Assembly (NCBI RefSeq): GCF_000963865.1
Contig: NZ_CP011071.1
Span: 496,001-560,000, forward strand
Length of the DNA: 64,000 nt
From: Flagellimonas lutaonensis
GTDB lineage: Bacteria; Bacteroidota; Bacteroidia; Flavobacteriales; Flavobacteriaceae
Direction: 5' to 3'
Shown: positions 41,588-50,799 of the stretch, in pieces
Position numbering within the stretch: position 1 is the stretch's first letter
How the letters are laid out: every line of letters starts with the position of its first letter
Notes under the pieces: model-generated
The model's database searches: none
Told to the model about the DNA's origin: nothing
The model's input: the letters and a program-made list of their open reading frames with translations, nothing else
Translations under genes and position numbers: made by a program

Positions 41588-43111
41588 ATGAGACCAAGGG
41601 TATTTCTTATTATCCTATTTTTCCTATTGTTCAAATGGAGTTATTCGACAATCCGTAGTGGGGCACCCGTTTACGAGGAGGAAATTATCTCAAAGTCCAT
41701 GCAAGACTCATTGGATTGGGCTGATTACTACTACAACATCCACCAATATAATCGCGCCATTCCGTTGTACGAGAAGAATTTGGAGGGCGCTGTTCAAGAG
41801 AAACCGCATATTCTCAAAAAACTGGCATTGAGCGAGGCTGCTTTGGAGCATCCTGAAAAAGCAAGGGCCCATCTGAACGATTATCTTCTACTGGAGTTTG
41901 ACCCGACCTTTCTTTCCCATGAGGGGTTTGACCCGGTCAGAAGCTCCCAAGAGTTCAAAACCATCTCAGAGGCAATCGTGCCAGACATCGATATCTGGTC
42001 GATTATCTATTTTGTGGTGGCGATGATCGGTTTTTACGTAATTGTCCTCATCCTTCTGAACAAAAAAATCAATGGGATTGCCGGGGTTCTTATCGCCAGT
42101 TTTGTATTCATACATTCTCTATTTATACTGAACATTTCTGTCAATGAAGCCCATTATTTGTTTGAGTTTCCGCATACATACCTGATGTCTACCTGGGCCT
42201 CATTCTTATACGGCCCCCTTCTTTATTTTTACTTCAAACGGATAGCTTTCAGATATCAGTTTAAACCGGTTGACTTACTGCATCTACTGCCAACATTGAT
42301 TCTTTTGGCGTTTATGGGTATAACTGTTTACTCCATGTCGGCAGATGAAAAGGTTGCTTTGATGCTGACCCGCCTAAAAAACGGACTCAGTGCGCAAGAC
42401 TCGAACAAGTTGCTGCTCATAGTAGTGCTCAAGATTATTTCGTTGGTGGTCTACGGATACTTTATTCGAAAGGTCTACCTAAAAAGCAAAGCAAAGAATG
42501 CGCTCGACCCCGCGGGCCAAACATGGCAAAAAAATATTTACTACATACACTTTCTCTACATTTTCACCTATTCTGCATATGGCATTTTGATTATTAATGG
42601 ATTTAATTCTGGCCTGCTCTATAACCTTTCCATAGCGGCCATGGCCTTGATGGTTCTGTATGTTGGTTACTCGGCCAACATTCAGCCCCAAGTGTTCGGT
42701 GGCCGATACACGTATCTGAACCGTATGTTTCCGAAATATGAAAAATCTGGGCTTACCCCAAGTCTTTCCCTAGAGTTGAAAGAGAACCTGATAAGGCTTT
42801 TCGATAAAGAAAAAATTTACCGTGAGAACGATATTAACCTTGAAATGGTGGCCAGAAAATTGAATACCACACGGCACAATGCCTCGCAGGTGATAAACGA
42901 GCACTTTAAAGTCAGTTTTCATGCGCTGATCAACACTTACCGCATCGATGAGGCAAAGAAAATATTAAAGGAACATAACGACCACGGACTGAATATTATC
43001 GATGTGGCCTATGAAGTGGGCTACAACAACAAGGTAACCTTCAACAAGGCCTTCAAGAAGAAGACCCAACTTACCCCATCAGAATTTCAAAGGAGTGTTT
43101 CAAACCATTGA
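41588..43111 (+). CDS. Membrane-anchored AraC-type regulator with TPR-like N terminus
   Basis: A 507-residue one-protein sensor-regulator. It has a signal-like N terminus (residues 1-25) and a TPR-like helical region (45-110). About seven membrane helices follow (135-370). The C-terminal HTH_18/AraC DNA-binding domain (about 410-505) has two helix-turn-helix units: INLEMVARKLNTTRHNASQVINEHFKVSFHALINTYRIDEAKKIL and INIIDVAYEVGYNNKVTFNKAFKKKTQLTPSEFQ. The protein resembles Bacteroidota sensors that read an envelope signal and bind DNA while still in the membrane. No partner gene is adjacent. Confidence 0.9.
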   Translation: MRPRVFLIILFFLLFKWSYSTIRSGAPVYEEEIISKSMQDSLDWADYYYNIHQYNRAIPLYEKNLEGAVQEKPHILKKLALSEAALEHPEKARAHLNDYLLLEFDPTFLSHEGFDPVRSSQEFKTISEAIVPDIDIWSIIYFVVAMIGFYVIVLILLNKKINGIAGVLIASFVFIHSLFILNISVNEAHYLFEFPHTYLMSTWASFLYGPLLYFYFKRIAFRYQFKPVDLLHLLPTLILLAFMGITVYSMSADEKVALMLTRLKNGLSAQDSNKLLLIVVLKIISLVVYGYFIRKVYLKSKAKNALDPAGQTWQKNIYYIHFLYIFTYSAYGILIINGFNSGLLYNLSIAAMALMVLYVGYSANIQPQVFGGRYTYLNRMFPKYEKSGLTPSLSLELKENLIRLFDKEKIYRENDINLEMVARKLNTTRHNASQVINEHFKVSFHALINTYRIDEAKKILKEHNDHGLNIIDVAYEVGYNNKVTFNKAFKKKTQLTPSEFQRSVSNH

Positions 43112-43183
43112 CAGATTTTAAAAGAGTAAAGGTTTACGGGTTCTTACCCTTTTCATAGGATAATTTCGGACATTTATTTTAGA

Positions 43184-43267
43184 AAACGACCTCGAGGTTT
43201 GTTGACCACTTTCTTATCGTTTCATTCTTGATGGTGTTTAATTAGCATCACAGACCGGAGGTCGTTT
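43184..43267. repeat. Distant inverted repeat after the AraC-type gene
   Basis: AAACGACCTC (43184-43193) and GAGGTCGTTT (43258-43267), 10-bp perfect arms, 64 bases apart. A local palindrome ACCTCGAGGT overlaps the left arm. A run of eight T and an AAGGC-AA-GCCTT hairpin follow within 30 bases. The layout resembles a structured small RNA or a 3' UTR. No gene is found in the remaining 43112-43484. Confidence 0.5.
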
Positions 43268-43484
43268 ATATTCTACCTTTTTTTAAGGCAAGCCTTAAAA
43301 TATAATCCTAACACCTTGACCTTGGTTTCGAAACTTATTTACATATAATGGTTTCACCAAAGAGCATGTTAAAACCTGTTTGGATAGCCAACAATTCTAC
43401 CAAAATTTAGTTAAAATTGGACAAATTGCCTGATTTTTAGATGTATACCGCACCACCTTGAAATCCAAACGCGGCTTTTCACCG

Positions 43485-43492
43485 TATCTTTG
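43485..43492 (+). promoter_or_regulatory. -7 element before the 64-residue protein
   Basis: TATCTTTG is a perfect TAnnTTTG match, 21 bases upstream of the ATG at 43514. It supports the small gene as a real transcription unit. Confidence 0.55.
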
Positions 43493-43513
43493 TTAGAACA
43501 AATCTCATGAATA

Positions 43514-43708
43514 ATGAATAGTCAATATTGCAAAGTAGGTGCGGTGACCCCCATTACAAGTGGGGCACAAGCCGTGGCCATTCTCGAGCACAGATATCAA
43601 AACTTTCTTAGAAAAGCCGCGGATGCCACTTATATGGATACCCGACTGGGGGAATTTTTCGAAAGAAAGGCAAAAGACCTAAAAAAAGTATTGGAAAGCC
43701 TTGTCTAG
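43514..43708 (+). CDS. Small hypothetical protein (64 aa)
   Basis: A 64-residue soluble protein, unrecognised. It has a short N-terminal stretch with [25 protein letters not shown] and a helical C-terminal half with [16 protein letters not shown]. The ATG at 43514 has a perfect -7 element 21 bases upstream. It overlaps the convergent pyrF stop by 4 bases. Codon usage is like its neighbours. Function unknown. Confidence 0.65.
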   Translation: MNSQYCKVGAVTPITSGAQAVAILEHRYQNFLRKAADATYMDTRLGEFFERKAKDLKKVLESLV

Positions 43709-44535
43709 GTATTTTGGCCGAATTTGGTCAATTCTTGGGCCATCTGCGACTGTAGTTCCCTAGCTTTTTCTGCGGCGACCTGTGCAAAATCTTCTCCTTG
43801 TGATGCATAGATTATGCCCCTTGATGAGTTTATCAACAGGCCAACATCAGCGTTAAGGCCGTAATGGCACACTTCCTCTAAACTACCGCCTTGTGCACCC
43901 ACGCCGGGCACCAATAGAAAACTGTTGGGCACGATTTCCCTTACATCCCTCAAATAAGAAGCCTTGGTCGCTCCGACCACATACATCAGGTTTTGTGCAT
44001 TCTTGTAGCTTTTTGAGGTCTTCAATACCTCTTTGTAGAGTTCCTTGTTCTCTACCATCTTGGTCTGAAAATCAAAAGCCCCCTCATTGGAGGTCAAAGC
44101 CAATAAAATGGTATGCCTATCCGCAAAGTCCAAAAAGGGCTCTACACTGTCCTTTCCCATATAAGGGGCCACGGTAATGGCATCAAAATCCATCTCCTCA
44201 AAAAAGGCCTTGGCATAACGGGTCGAGGTATTGCCTATATCGCCCCTCTTGGCATCGGCAATGGTGAACATTTCAGGATAGTGCTCGTTGATATAGCGTA
44301 ACGTTTTTGACAACGATTCCCATCCTGCCGCACCATAGGCCTCATAAAACGCCGTATTGGGCTTGTATGCCACGCACAATGATTGTGTGGCATCTATGAT
44401 GGCCTTATTGAAGGAGAAAATGGGGTCTTCGTGGTCAAGTAAATGGGTTGGTATCTTTTCCAAATCGGTATCCAACCCCACACAAAGAAAGGACTGCTTT
44501 TTTCGAATCTGGGTTACGAGTTGTTCTATTTTCAT
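43705..44535 (-). CDS. pyrF: Orotidine-5'-phosphate decarboxylase (PyrF type 2)
   Basis: A 276-residue enzyme that turns OMP into UMP, the last step of UMP synthesis. The entry [19 protein letters not shown] is typical, the catalytic DxKxxD appears as [46 protein letters not shown], and [18 protein letters not shown] gives the phosphate-binding loop near the C terminus. The length (276) fits the group 2 enzyme of Bacteroidota. No other pyrimidine gene is near; prfA lies upstream on the same strand. Confidence 0.95.
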   Translation of the reverse strand: MKIEQLVTQIRKKQSFLCVGLDTDLEKIPTHLLDHEDPIFSFNKAIIDATQSLCVAYKPNTAFYEAYGAAGWESLSKTLRYINEHYPEMFTIADAKRGDIGNTSTRYAKAFFEEMDFDAITVAPYMGKDSVEPFLDFADRHTILLALTSNEGAFDFQTKMVENKELYKEVLKTSKSYKNAQNLMYVVGATKASYLRDVREIVPNSFLLVPGVGAQGGSLEEVCHYGLNADVGLLINSSRGIIYASQGEDFAQVAAEKARELQSQMAQELTKFGQNT

Positions 44536-44599
44536 TATTAAGCGTCTCGACTTCGGCTACCTTCGAACAGGCAGATTCTATTGGTTCGCAATTGGATCC

Positions 44600-45676
44600 T
44601 TACAAAATTTCGGAGGCCTCTTTTAACTTTTCGGTATTCTCCACCAGCATCAACTCATCGATTATCTTCTGTAGGTCTCCATTCATAATGTTCTGCAAAT
44701 CATACAGGGTCAGGCCTATTCTATGATCGGTGACACGACCCTGCGGATAGTTGTATGTCCTGATCTTGGCAGAACGGTCTCCACTACTTACCTGTGAATT
44801 TCTCTTGGCTGCGTCTTCTTCCTGTCTTTTTGCCAATTCAAGGTCATAGAGTCGTGAGCGCAATACCTTGAATGCCTTGTCTTTGTTCTTGTGCTGTGAC
44901 TTTTCATCTTGGCACTGTGCCACTAGACCTGTGGGTATGTGTGTCAGGCGAACGGCGGAATAGGTCGTATTGACCGATTGCCCACCGGGACCTGAAGAAC
45001 AGAAATAATCGATCCGAACATCCTTGGGGTCGATTTCTACCTCGAAATCTTCGGCCTCTGGCAGCACCATTACCGTTGCCGCACTGGTATGTACCCGACC
45101 TTGGGTCTCGGTCTGGGGCACGCGCTGTACGCGATGTACGCCAGCCTCAAACTTCAAGGTCCCATACACATCTTCACCTGTAACTTCAAACTGGATTTCT
45201 TTGTAGCCGCCACTGGTACCCTCACTAAGGTCGATAATATTGGTTTTCCAACCTTTTGATTCGCAATATTTGGAATACATTCGATACAGATCGCCCGCAA
45301 AAATACTGGCCTCATCACCGCCAGTGCCTGCACGAATCTCCATGACCACGTCTTTTTCGTCTTCGGGATCCTTGGGTATCAGCATGAACTTTATCTCTTC
45401 TTCCAGCTTTGGCAAGGCCTCTTTTGCTTCCTCTAACTGCATTTTGGCCATTTCCACCATTTCAGCATCACTGCCATCTGCAATAATCTCCTCGGCCTCA
45501 TTTAGATTGTTGGTCAATTCAATGTACCGGTCACGCTTATCCATCAAAGCCCTTAGGTCTTTGTACTCTTTGTTCAGCCTTACATAGCGCTTTTGGTCAG
45601 AAATAATATCAGGCTGTATGATCAGGTCAGAAACCTCATCGAACCGTTGTTTTATGATGTTGAGTTTATCAAGCAT
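44600..45676 (-). CDS. prfA: Peptide chain release factor 1
   Basis: A 358-residue release factor that reads UAA and UAG. The GGQ peptidyl-hydrolysis motif is in [23 protein letters not shown], preceded by the family block VRIDYFCS. The stop-recognition motif lies in the [23 protein letters not shown] stretch (P-E-T equivalent QTETQGR region); the exact PAT/PXT tripeptide cannot be placed with certainty. N-terminal [16 protein letters not shown] is normal. It lies 64 bases upstream of pyrF. Confidence 0.96.
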   Translation of the reverse strand: MLDKLNIIKQRFDEVSDLIIQPDIISDQKRYVRLNKEYKDLRALMDKRDRYIELTNNLNEAEEIIADGSDAEMVEMAKMQLEEAKEALPKLEEEIKFMLIPKDPEDEKDVVMEIRAGTGGDEASIFAGDLYRMYSKYCESKGWKTNIIDLSEGTSGGYKEIQFEVTGEDVYGTLKFEAGVHRVQRVPQTETQGRVHTSAATVMVLPEAEDFEVEIDPKDVRIDYFCSSGPGGQSVNTTYSAVRLTHIPTGLVAQCQDEKSQHKNKDKAFKVLRSRLYDLELAKRQEEDAAKRNSQVSSGDRSAKIRTYNYPQGRVTDHRIGLTLYDLQNIMNGDLQKIIDELMLVENTEKLKEASEIL

Positions 45677-45742
45677 TGTACTCGGTACTTTGGCTTGCGA
45701 AGTTACAATTTTTTGTTCGGAAGACCTTTGCCCAAAAGCTGT

Positions 45743-47020
45743 TCAGTTACCCACGAAAGTTGTTCCCAGTGTGATGATGAAAGCGCCCAACCCATCGCTA
45801 CGGTCATATTGGTTCAACCTTACATCAATGGTCTTTAAGCCAAAGGCAAACACCTTGGCCTTGGTAAAAATGTCGGTATATCTGGCACCGATACCATATT
45901 GATGTGCATTGTACCCCGAAAGGTCGTAGTCAGAGGTATAGAACTCAAATGTGGAGAGTGCCGCTTCTTTGGGATAAAAATAGTCAGCTGCAGTCTGGGT
46001 GTAGTAGCGATAGGTCGGGTACAAGGTGAATTTATCACTTAATTTCAATGGCACCTCAACATTGGCGGTATGCGAGACAATGCCCCAATCATCCCAATAA
46101 AAGCGGTAATAGGTTCTCAGCACAATGGCGTCGCTCACAAACACGTTCAGCCGCCCCCCAAACGGAACCTTAAAGCGACTATCGGGAAGCCGTTCCACAT
46201 CATCTGCCAACTGAAATTCGTCTATAAAGAAATCTTCAGTATCTGCAAAATAGACCCGTTGAAAAGGGGTGCTCAGCAACCCTTCTTGCAATACGAGGTC
46301 CATGAACAGGGCCCCTTGCCACCTCTTGCCCAAAATCTGCGAAAAAGACAGTGAGAGCGCATAAGAATTTCTACCAGTACTCCCAAACTCTTGAAAGTTT
46401 GGATCGTAGGTGCCATTACCCGTGATCCGGCTATCAAAAAATCCGCTCCGCAACTCAATGGGATACTGCGGATTCCAGCTATCGAGGTAGACTTGACCCC
46501 CAATGGAAATCTCTGTATTCTTTTCGTTGAATAGACGCGCATAACTACCCCCAAACCCGATGGAATTGTAATCGTACTCATTCGAAAAATAGCCGTTGAC
46601 GCTCCATATGGTATTGCGGTCGTCAGCACTATGCTGGTACCTGGGGTTGATATGAACCAATTGATCTTTTCGCGACTCGCCCGAAGAGGCATCGAACGGA
46701 CTCACATTCGGATTGCTACCGTCCAATGGATTGACATTGCTCGACGAAGCAGAAGTATAGGCCGAAAGCCCTGCATCAACGGTAAGCACATCATCTTCGT
46801 TCAGGGGCAACCGCAGCACGATCGCCGAAGTGGCATCGGTAAGGGCCTCAGTGCCTTCGCCCCCCGTCACGGCAGCATTTTTACCATCTTGATCGTAATA
46901 GCTGAAGAGCAAATCGATTTCGCTTGTCTCAAGCACCCTTTTTTTATAGGAGGAATCGGTTTGTTGCGATTTTCCCGTCAGGAAAACAAAAAAGACTACT
47001 ATGGAAAAAACTGTTCTCAA
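45743..47020 (-). CDS. DUF3570 exported beta-rich protein
   Basis: A 425-residue exported protein (signal RTVFSIVVFFVFLTGKSQ) with a DUF3570 domain. The strand-rich body ends FIITLGTTFVGN, compatible with an outer-membrane barrel. The phrase LETSEIDLLFSYYDQDGKNAAVTGGEGTEALTDAT near the N terminus is typical. It lies at the end of a run of five genes (Rieske, thioredoxin, ApbE, DUF4266, DUF3570). The association suggests that it belongs to an ApbE-dependent redox system. Molecular function unknown. Confidence 0.88.
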   Translation of the reverse strand: MRTVFSIVVFFVFLTGKSQQTDSSYKKRVLETSEIDLLFSYYDQDGKNAAVTGGEGTEALTDATSAIVLRLPLNEDDVLTVDAGLSAYTSASSSNVNPLDGSNPNVSPFDASSGESRKDQLVHINPRYQHSADDRNTIWSVNGYFSNEYDYNSIGFGGSYARLFNEKNTEISIGGQVYLDSWNPQYPIELRSGFFDSRITGNGTYDPNFQEFGSTGRNSYALSLSFSQILGKRWQGALFMDLVLQEGLLSTPFQRVYFADTEDFFIDEFQLADDVERLPDSRFKVPFGGRLNVFVSDAIVLRTYYRFYWDDWGIVSHTANVEVPLKLSDKFTLYPTYRYYTQTAADYFYPKEAALSTFEFYTSDYDLSGYNAHQYGIGARYTDIFTKAKVFAFGLKTIDVRLNQYDRSDGLGAFIITLGTTFVGN

Positions 47021-47125
47021 CGGCTAATTTGTATTATTTCAATAAAATGCAACCTTCATCCCCAACCATCATTTCCCTCCGTGCTGCGCTTGAAAGAATT
47101 GGGAAAGGGCCTTCCAACTCTTTTG

Positions 47126-47293
47126 AACAGACCCTTCGACTGCGCTCAGGGTAACTTCGACCAGCATTTTCTGCCGCGCTCCGCTTCCAGAAAATGGGCA
47201 TGGGCCCTCCGACCTCCACAAACAGACCCTTCGACTGCGCTCAGGGTAACTTCGACCAGCATTTTCTGCCGCACTCCGCTTCCAGAAAATGGG
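47126..47293. repeat. Two 73-bp direct repeats between DUF4266 and DUF3570 genes
   Basis: Copies at 47126-47198 and 47221-47293 are 95 bp apart and differ at one base. Each starts with the ACCCTTCGACTGCGCTCAGG element (imperfect ACCCT/AGGGT dyad) and ends with a perfect hairpin, CATTTTCTG paired with CAGAAAATG around about 13 bases. The palindromic element also occurs at 11029. Looks like a REP-type intergenic element duplicated in tandem, between the DUF3570 and DUF4266 genes. Confidence 0.8.
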
Positions 47294-47299
47294 TCTCAG

Positions 47300-47509
47300 T
47301 TAATTACAACCGCAGCCGCCCCCTGTTTTTCCGCCATTGGCCCCGGCGGCAGCTTCGCGATATATCTGGAAATTGGTCTCGAAACGTTCAGAAAACTTGG
47401 CACCCAACTGCATCTCGGTATCGTTGATATACACTTTGTCATATTCCCTTACCGCCACACATGAGCTGAAGAAAAGCAATACGACCACGATCAAAAGAAA
47501 TGTGCGCAT
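47300..47509 (-). CDS. DUF4266 lipoprotein with GGGCGCN tail
   Basis: A 69-residue lipoprotein (signal RTFLLIVVVLLFFSSC, lipid Cys about 17) with a short DUF4266 body (VYINDTEMQLGAKFSERFETNFQIYREAAAGANGG) and a C terminus ending KTGGGCGCN. The final Cys-Gly-Cys pair is a strongly conserved ending in the family. It could bind a metal or be modified. It lies between ApbE and DUF3570, with the repeats just downstream of it. Function unknown. Confidence 0.85.
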   Translation of the reverse strand: MRTFLLIVVVLLFFSSCVAVREYDKVYINDTEMQLGAKFSERFETNFQIYREAAAGANGGKTGGGCGCN

Positions 47510-47517
47510 GTTTAAAA

Positions 47518-48513
47518 TTACTGATTATTGTTGAACAAGATTCCTGAACTCCTATGAATCTTATTGGCATCGTCGACCACAACCACTTCTACCCCGTCAA
47601 TTTGGTTGATCATATGAATACCACTGTCTTTTCCCATTACAAAAACCGCAGTGGCCAGGGCATCGCAGAGTTCTGCATATTTGGCAAAAACGGTAACACT
47701 TTGCACACCACTTGTCGGATAACCCGTTCTAGGGTCAATGATATGGGAGTATTTTTTTCCGTTGATGACGATATATTTTTCGTAGTTGCCAGAGGTTGCC
47801 ACCGACGATTCTATAACGGGCAGCCAGCTGAACACCTTGTCTTTGCTCAACGGGTTGGCGATGCCGATCATCCATTTCTCACCTGTGGCCTTGGTGCCCC
47901 ATGTGGTCAAGTCACCAGAAGCATTGATGAGTCCGCCCGGCACGCCCTTCGACATTAAAAACGCTTTGGCCTTATCGGCAGCATACCCTTTTCCGATAGC
48001 CCCAAAACCAATTTTCATCCCTTTTTGTGTTAAAAAAACAGATTGCACCTCTGCATCCAGCACAATTTTTTTATACCCCACTTTACTTACGGATTGCGCT
48101 ATTGCCCCACGGGATGGCATATTTTTCATGGTACCATCAAATTTCCAAATATTGTCGACCGAGGCATACGATATATCGAAAGCCCCGTCGGTAATTTCTG
48201 AGATCTTTATGGCTCGCTCAATCAACCCAAAAAGCTCACGGCTCACCTTCACGGGCCTGATCCCGGCATTTTTATTGATGAGCGATGTTTCAGAGTCTGG
48301 ATCCCAAGAGGAAATCATTTTTTCAATCCGCGTGATCTCTGAGGCCGCTTCATCAATGTTTATATATCCGATTTCTTCAGAGGGTGCCACAACCGTGATC
48401 TCAAAGGCCGTACCCATGAGATTGAGTGCCTTTTTTACGGTTACGTATTTTTTCTCTTGGCCCACTGCCAAAAAACATGACAACACCAGAAAAAATACCA
48501 CCGCCCTTCTCAT
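47518..48513 (-). CDS. apbE: FAD:protein FMN transferase ApbE
   Basis: A 331-residue flavin transferase with a signal peptide (MRRAVVFFLVLSCFLAVGQ), so it acts outside the cytoplasm. The motifs are KVSRELFGLIERAIKISEITDGAFDISYASV, GFGAIGKGYAADKAKAFL, GGLINASGDLTTWG and SHIIDPRTGYPTSGVQSVTVFAKYAELCDALATAVFVMG; the last contains the SHIIDPRTG metal/FAD site. It attaches FMN to threonines of target proteins. The adjacent genes DUF4266, DUF3570, thioredoxin and Rieske are candidate targets or partners. Confidence 0.95.
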   Translation of the reverse strand: MRRAVVFFLVLSCFLAVGQEKKYVTVKKALNLMGTAFEITVVAPSEEIGYINIDEAASEITRIEKMISSWDPDSETSLINKNAGIRPVKVSRELFGLIERAIKISEITDGAFDISYASVDNIWKFDGTMKNMPSRGAIAQSVSKVGYKKIVLDAEVQSVFLTQKGMKIGFGAIGKGYAADKAKAFLMSKGVPGGLINASGDLTTWGTKATGEKWMIGIANPLSKDKVFSWLPVIESSVATSGNYEKYIVINGKKYSHIIDPRTGYPTSGVQSVTVFAKYAELCDALATAVFVMGKDSGIHMINQIDGVEVVVVDDANKIHRSSGILFNNNQ

Positions 48514-48944
48514 TTTAGAAAACCGTTTAGCAACGCTATGTAGTCTGCGGGAGCAATATTTTTATACCCCGTGACACCCAAAACATTCTGGCTGTTATCG
48601 AGCACCACGACCAAGGGGAAAAATCCGTTTGGGTTATATTTTTCGGTCAGTTTTTGGTTTTCGGCTGTTAATGCAGCTTCCAATTTGTTCGATTTCTTTC
48701 TGGGAAAGTCAGCTTTGTAAAGTACATAATGTTCGGCGGAATAGTTTCTGAACGCTTCTGACTTCCAAATTTTTTTGTCGAGCTTGATACAAGGGGCACA
48801 CCAATCAGAGCCAGTAAAGACCAAAATTAGGGGTTTGTTCTCTTCTTTGGCCGTTTTCAGGGCATCTGAAAATGAAGGTTTCCAGTCTTGGCCCAAAAGG
48901 GGAACGGAAGCTATAAAAAACAATATGGCCAACAGCTTTTTCAT
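48510..48944 (-). CDS. Exported thioredoxin-family protein
   Basis: A 144-residue periplasmic thioredoxin-like protein. Signal KKLLAILFFIASVPLLGQ, then VFTGSDWCAPCIKLDKKIW with a CAPC motif (about residues 52-55). The cis-Pro block PNGFFPLVVVL and the ending GYKNIAPADYIALLNGFL complete the fold. The start of ApbE overlaps its end by 4 bases. It likely keeps cysteines of neighbours (for example the GGGCGCN tail) reduced; this is inference. Confidence 0.92.
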   Translation of the reverse strand: MKKLLAILFFIASVPLLGQDWKPSFSDALKTAKEENKPLILVFTGSDWCAPCIKLDKKIWKSEAFRNYSAEHYVLYKADFPRKKSNKLEAALTAENQKLTEKYNPNGFFPLVVVLDNSQNVLGVTGYKNIAPADYIALLNGFLK

Positions 48945-48963
48945 GGCAAAACACCTACCTTAT

Positions 48964-49419
48964 TCATTCAAAAATACGCAGTATGTCGCCGTTGAGCTCG
49001 GTATTGAATATTTTCAGCGGATTGCTGGTAGTGTTCAGGTTCAAAGAGGTACCATCTTGTGCAAATCGGGATTGATGCGTAGTGCAATGAAAAACACCAC
49101 CATCCTCGGTTATGAAACGAATTTCCTCAGTGCCTTGATGACTGCATATCTTACTTGCGGCAATTAGGTTTCCTTCAAGGTTTCTTGCCACAACAATATC
49201 GAAATAATTCAATTCTGGATTGGACTTGACGGCGATCCAACCGCCATTATTTGCCAAGGGAGCAGCTTCGGGCGAGGTTAAATCAACCGTAAAGTCAACA
49301 CCTGTGGGTTCAGGAAATGTTTCAAGCTCACCATCTTTTGAACAACCGTTTACACATGGGAACATTAGTGCAAATGCAGCACCTGCCCCCAGACTCTGCA
49401 AAAACTGTTTTCTTTCCAT
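48964..49419 (-). CDS. Rieske 2Fe-2S protein, exported
   Basis: A 151-residue protein with an N-terminal signal (FLQSLGAGAAFALMFPCVNGC, either Sec with lipid Cys or Tat-like) and a Rieske domain. The two cluster boxes are CSHQG and CTTHQSRF, giving Cys-x-His and Cys-x-x-His; a canonical pair. It is the first gene of the ApbE locus. It may pass electrons to or from an FMN protein. It is not the subunit of a bc1 complex, since no cytochrome b is near. Confidence 0.93.
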   Translation of the reverse strand: MERKQFLQSLGAGAAFALMFPCVNGCSKDGELETFPEPTGVDFTVDLTSPEAAPLANNGGWIAVKSNPELNYFDIVVARNLEGNLIAASKICSHQGTEEIRFITEDGGVFHCTTHQSRFAQDGTSLNLNTTSNPLKIFNTELNGDILRIFE

Positions 49420-49468
49420 AGCATTCGGGGTTTATAATGTAAACGTTTGATTTGGGGTATTCGTATGG

Positions 49469-50647
49469 TCAGTAGTCGAAAGTACCGTATTCGCTTTTGA
49501 TGGTCAGCCTTTTGCCTTTAGATTCTTCAACACGGCCTATGATTCTTGCATCGATGTCAAAGCTTTTTGATATGGAAATAAGGTCTTCTGCAATAGCTGC
49601 GTCCACGTATAGTTCCAAACGGTGTCCGCAGTTGAACACTTGGTACATTTCTTTCCAATCGGTGCCCGATTGCTCTTGAATCAACCTAAACAGTGGGGGA
49701 ACAGGAAACAGATTGTCTTTGATCACATGAGCGTCCTCCACAAAATGTAGAATTTTGGTCTGTGCCCCACCACTACAATGCACCATACCGTGTATTACTT
49801 CTGATGTATATCTTTTCAGGATTTCCTTCACCACAGGCGCATAGGTGCGCGTAGGCGAAAGAACGAGTTTACCGGCATCCAGCGGTGAACCGGAAACGGA
49901 ATCTGTAAGTCGTACTTTTCCAGAATATACTAAATCGTCTGGTACGGCTGGGTCAAAACTTTCAGGATACTTTTCCGCCAAATATTTTCCAAAAACATCA
50001 TGCCGCGCCGAGGTAAGACCATTGCTGCCCATACCGCCATTGTACTCCTGCTCGTAGGTCGCTTTGCCAAAAGAGGCCAGCCCAACTATCACATCCCCTG
50101 CCCTAATATTGGCATTGTCAATAACCTCGCTGCGTTTCATTCGTGCGATGACCGTGCTGTCGACGATGATGGTACGAACCAAATCGCCCACATCAGCCGT
50201 TTCACCACCGGTGGAATGAATGGTAATACCATGCTTGACCAAGTCGGTAATCAATTCTTCAGTGCCGTTGATGATGGCCGAGATGACCTCTCCGGGAATC
50301 AGGTTCTTGTTTCGCCCAATGGTCGAAGAGAGCATAATGTTGTCAACGGCTCCCACACATATCAGGTCATCGATGTTCATGACCAAGGCATCTTGGGCGA
50401 TGCCTTTCCAAACGCTCAAATCGCCCGTTTCTTTCCAATACATATAGGCCAATGATGACTTGGTACCAGCCCCATCGGCATGCATGACCAGGCAATGTGT
50501 TTCGCTACCGGTCAAATAATCGGGTACTATCTTACAAAAAGCCTTGGGAAACAACCCCTTATCAATGTTTTTGATGGCGTTGTGCACGTCTTCCTTTGAG
50601 GCCGAAACCCCACGTTGGGCATATCGCTTACTGGTATTTGAGGACAT
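49469..50647 (-). CDS. purM: AIR synthase (phosphoribosylformylglycinamidine cyclo-ligase)
   Basis: A 392-residue purine-biosynthetic enzyme that closes FGAM to AIR with ATP. The start YAQRGVSASKEDVHNAIKNI and the block HADGAGTKSSLAYMYW identify PurM-type ATP binding. The motif THSTGGETADVGDLVRT and the DALVMNIDDLICVGAVDNIMLS block are conserved. This length (about 390) is usual for the Bacteroidota form, compared with about 345 in E. coli. Stands alone; no other pur gene is near except purU. Confidence 0.95.
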   Translation of the reverse strand: MSSNTSKRYAQRGVSASKEDVHNAIKNIDKGLFPKAFCKIVPDYLTGSETHCLVMHADGAGTKSSLAYMYWKETGDLSVWKGIAQDALVMNIDDLICVGAVDNIMLSSTIGRNKNLIPGEVISAIINGTEELITDLVKHGITIHSTGGETADVGDLVRTIIVDSTVIARMKRSEVIDNANIRAGDVIVGLASFGKATYEQEYNGGMGSNGLTSARHDVFGKYLAEKYPESFDPAVPDDLVYSGKVRLTDSVSGSPLDAGKLVLSPTRTYAPVVKEILKRYTSEVIHGMVHCSGGAQTKILHFVEDAHVIKDNLFPVPPLFRLIQEQSGTDWKEMYQVFNCGHRLELYVDAAIAEDLISISKSFDIDARIIGRVEESKGKRLTIKSEYGTFDY

Positions 50648-50799
50648 TCGAACGGTGTTTGCGCAAAAATAGGGAAAGTGTATAGACTATAGCCCATTAT
50701 AACAAACATTCAAATTTTAACATTAAACCTTGGCAATAGTTTAGATTTTACATTCAATTATTAATAAAATATCATAATTTTAAAGGAATAACTAAAATC

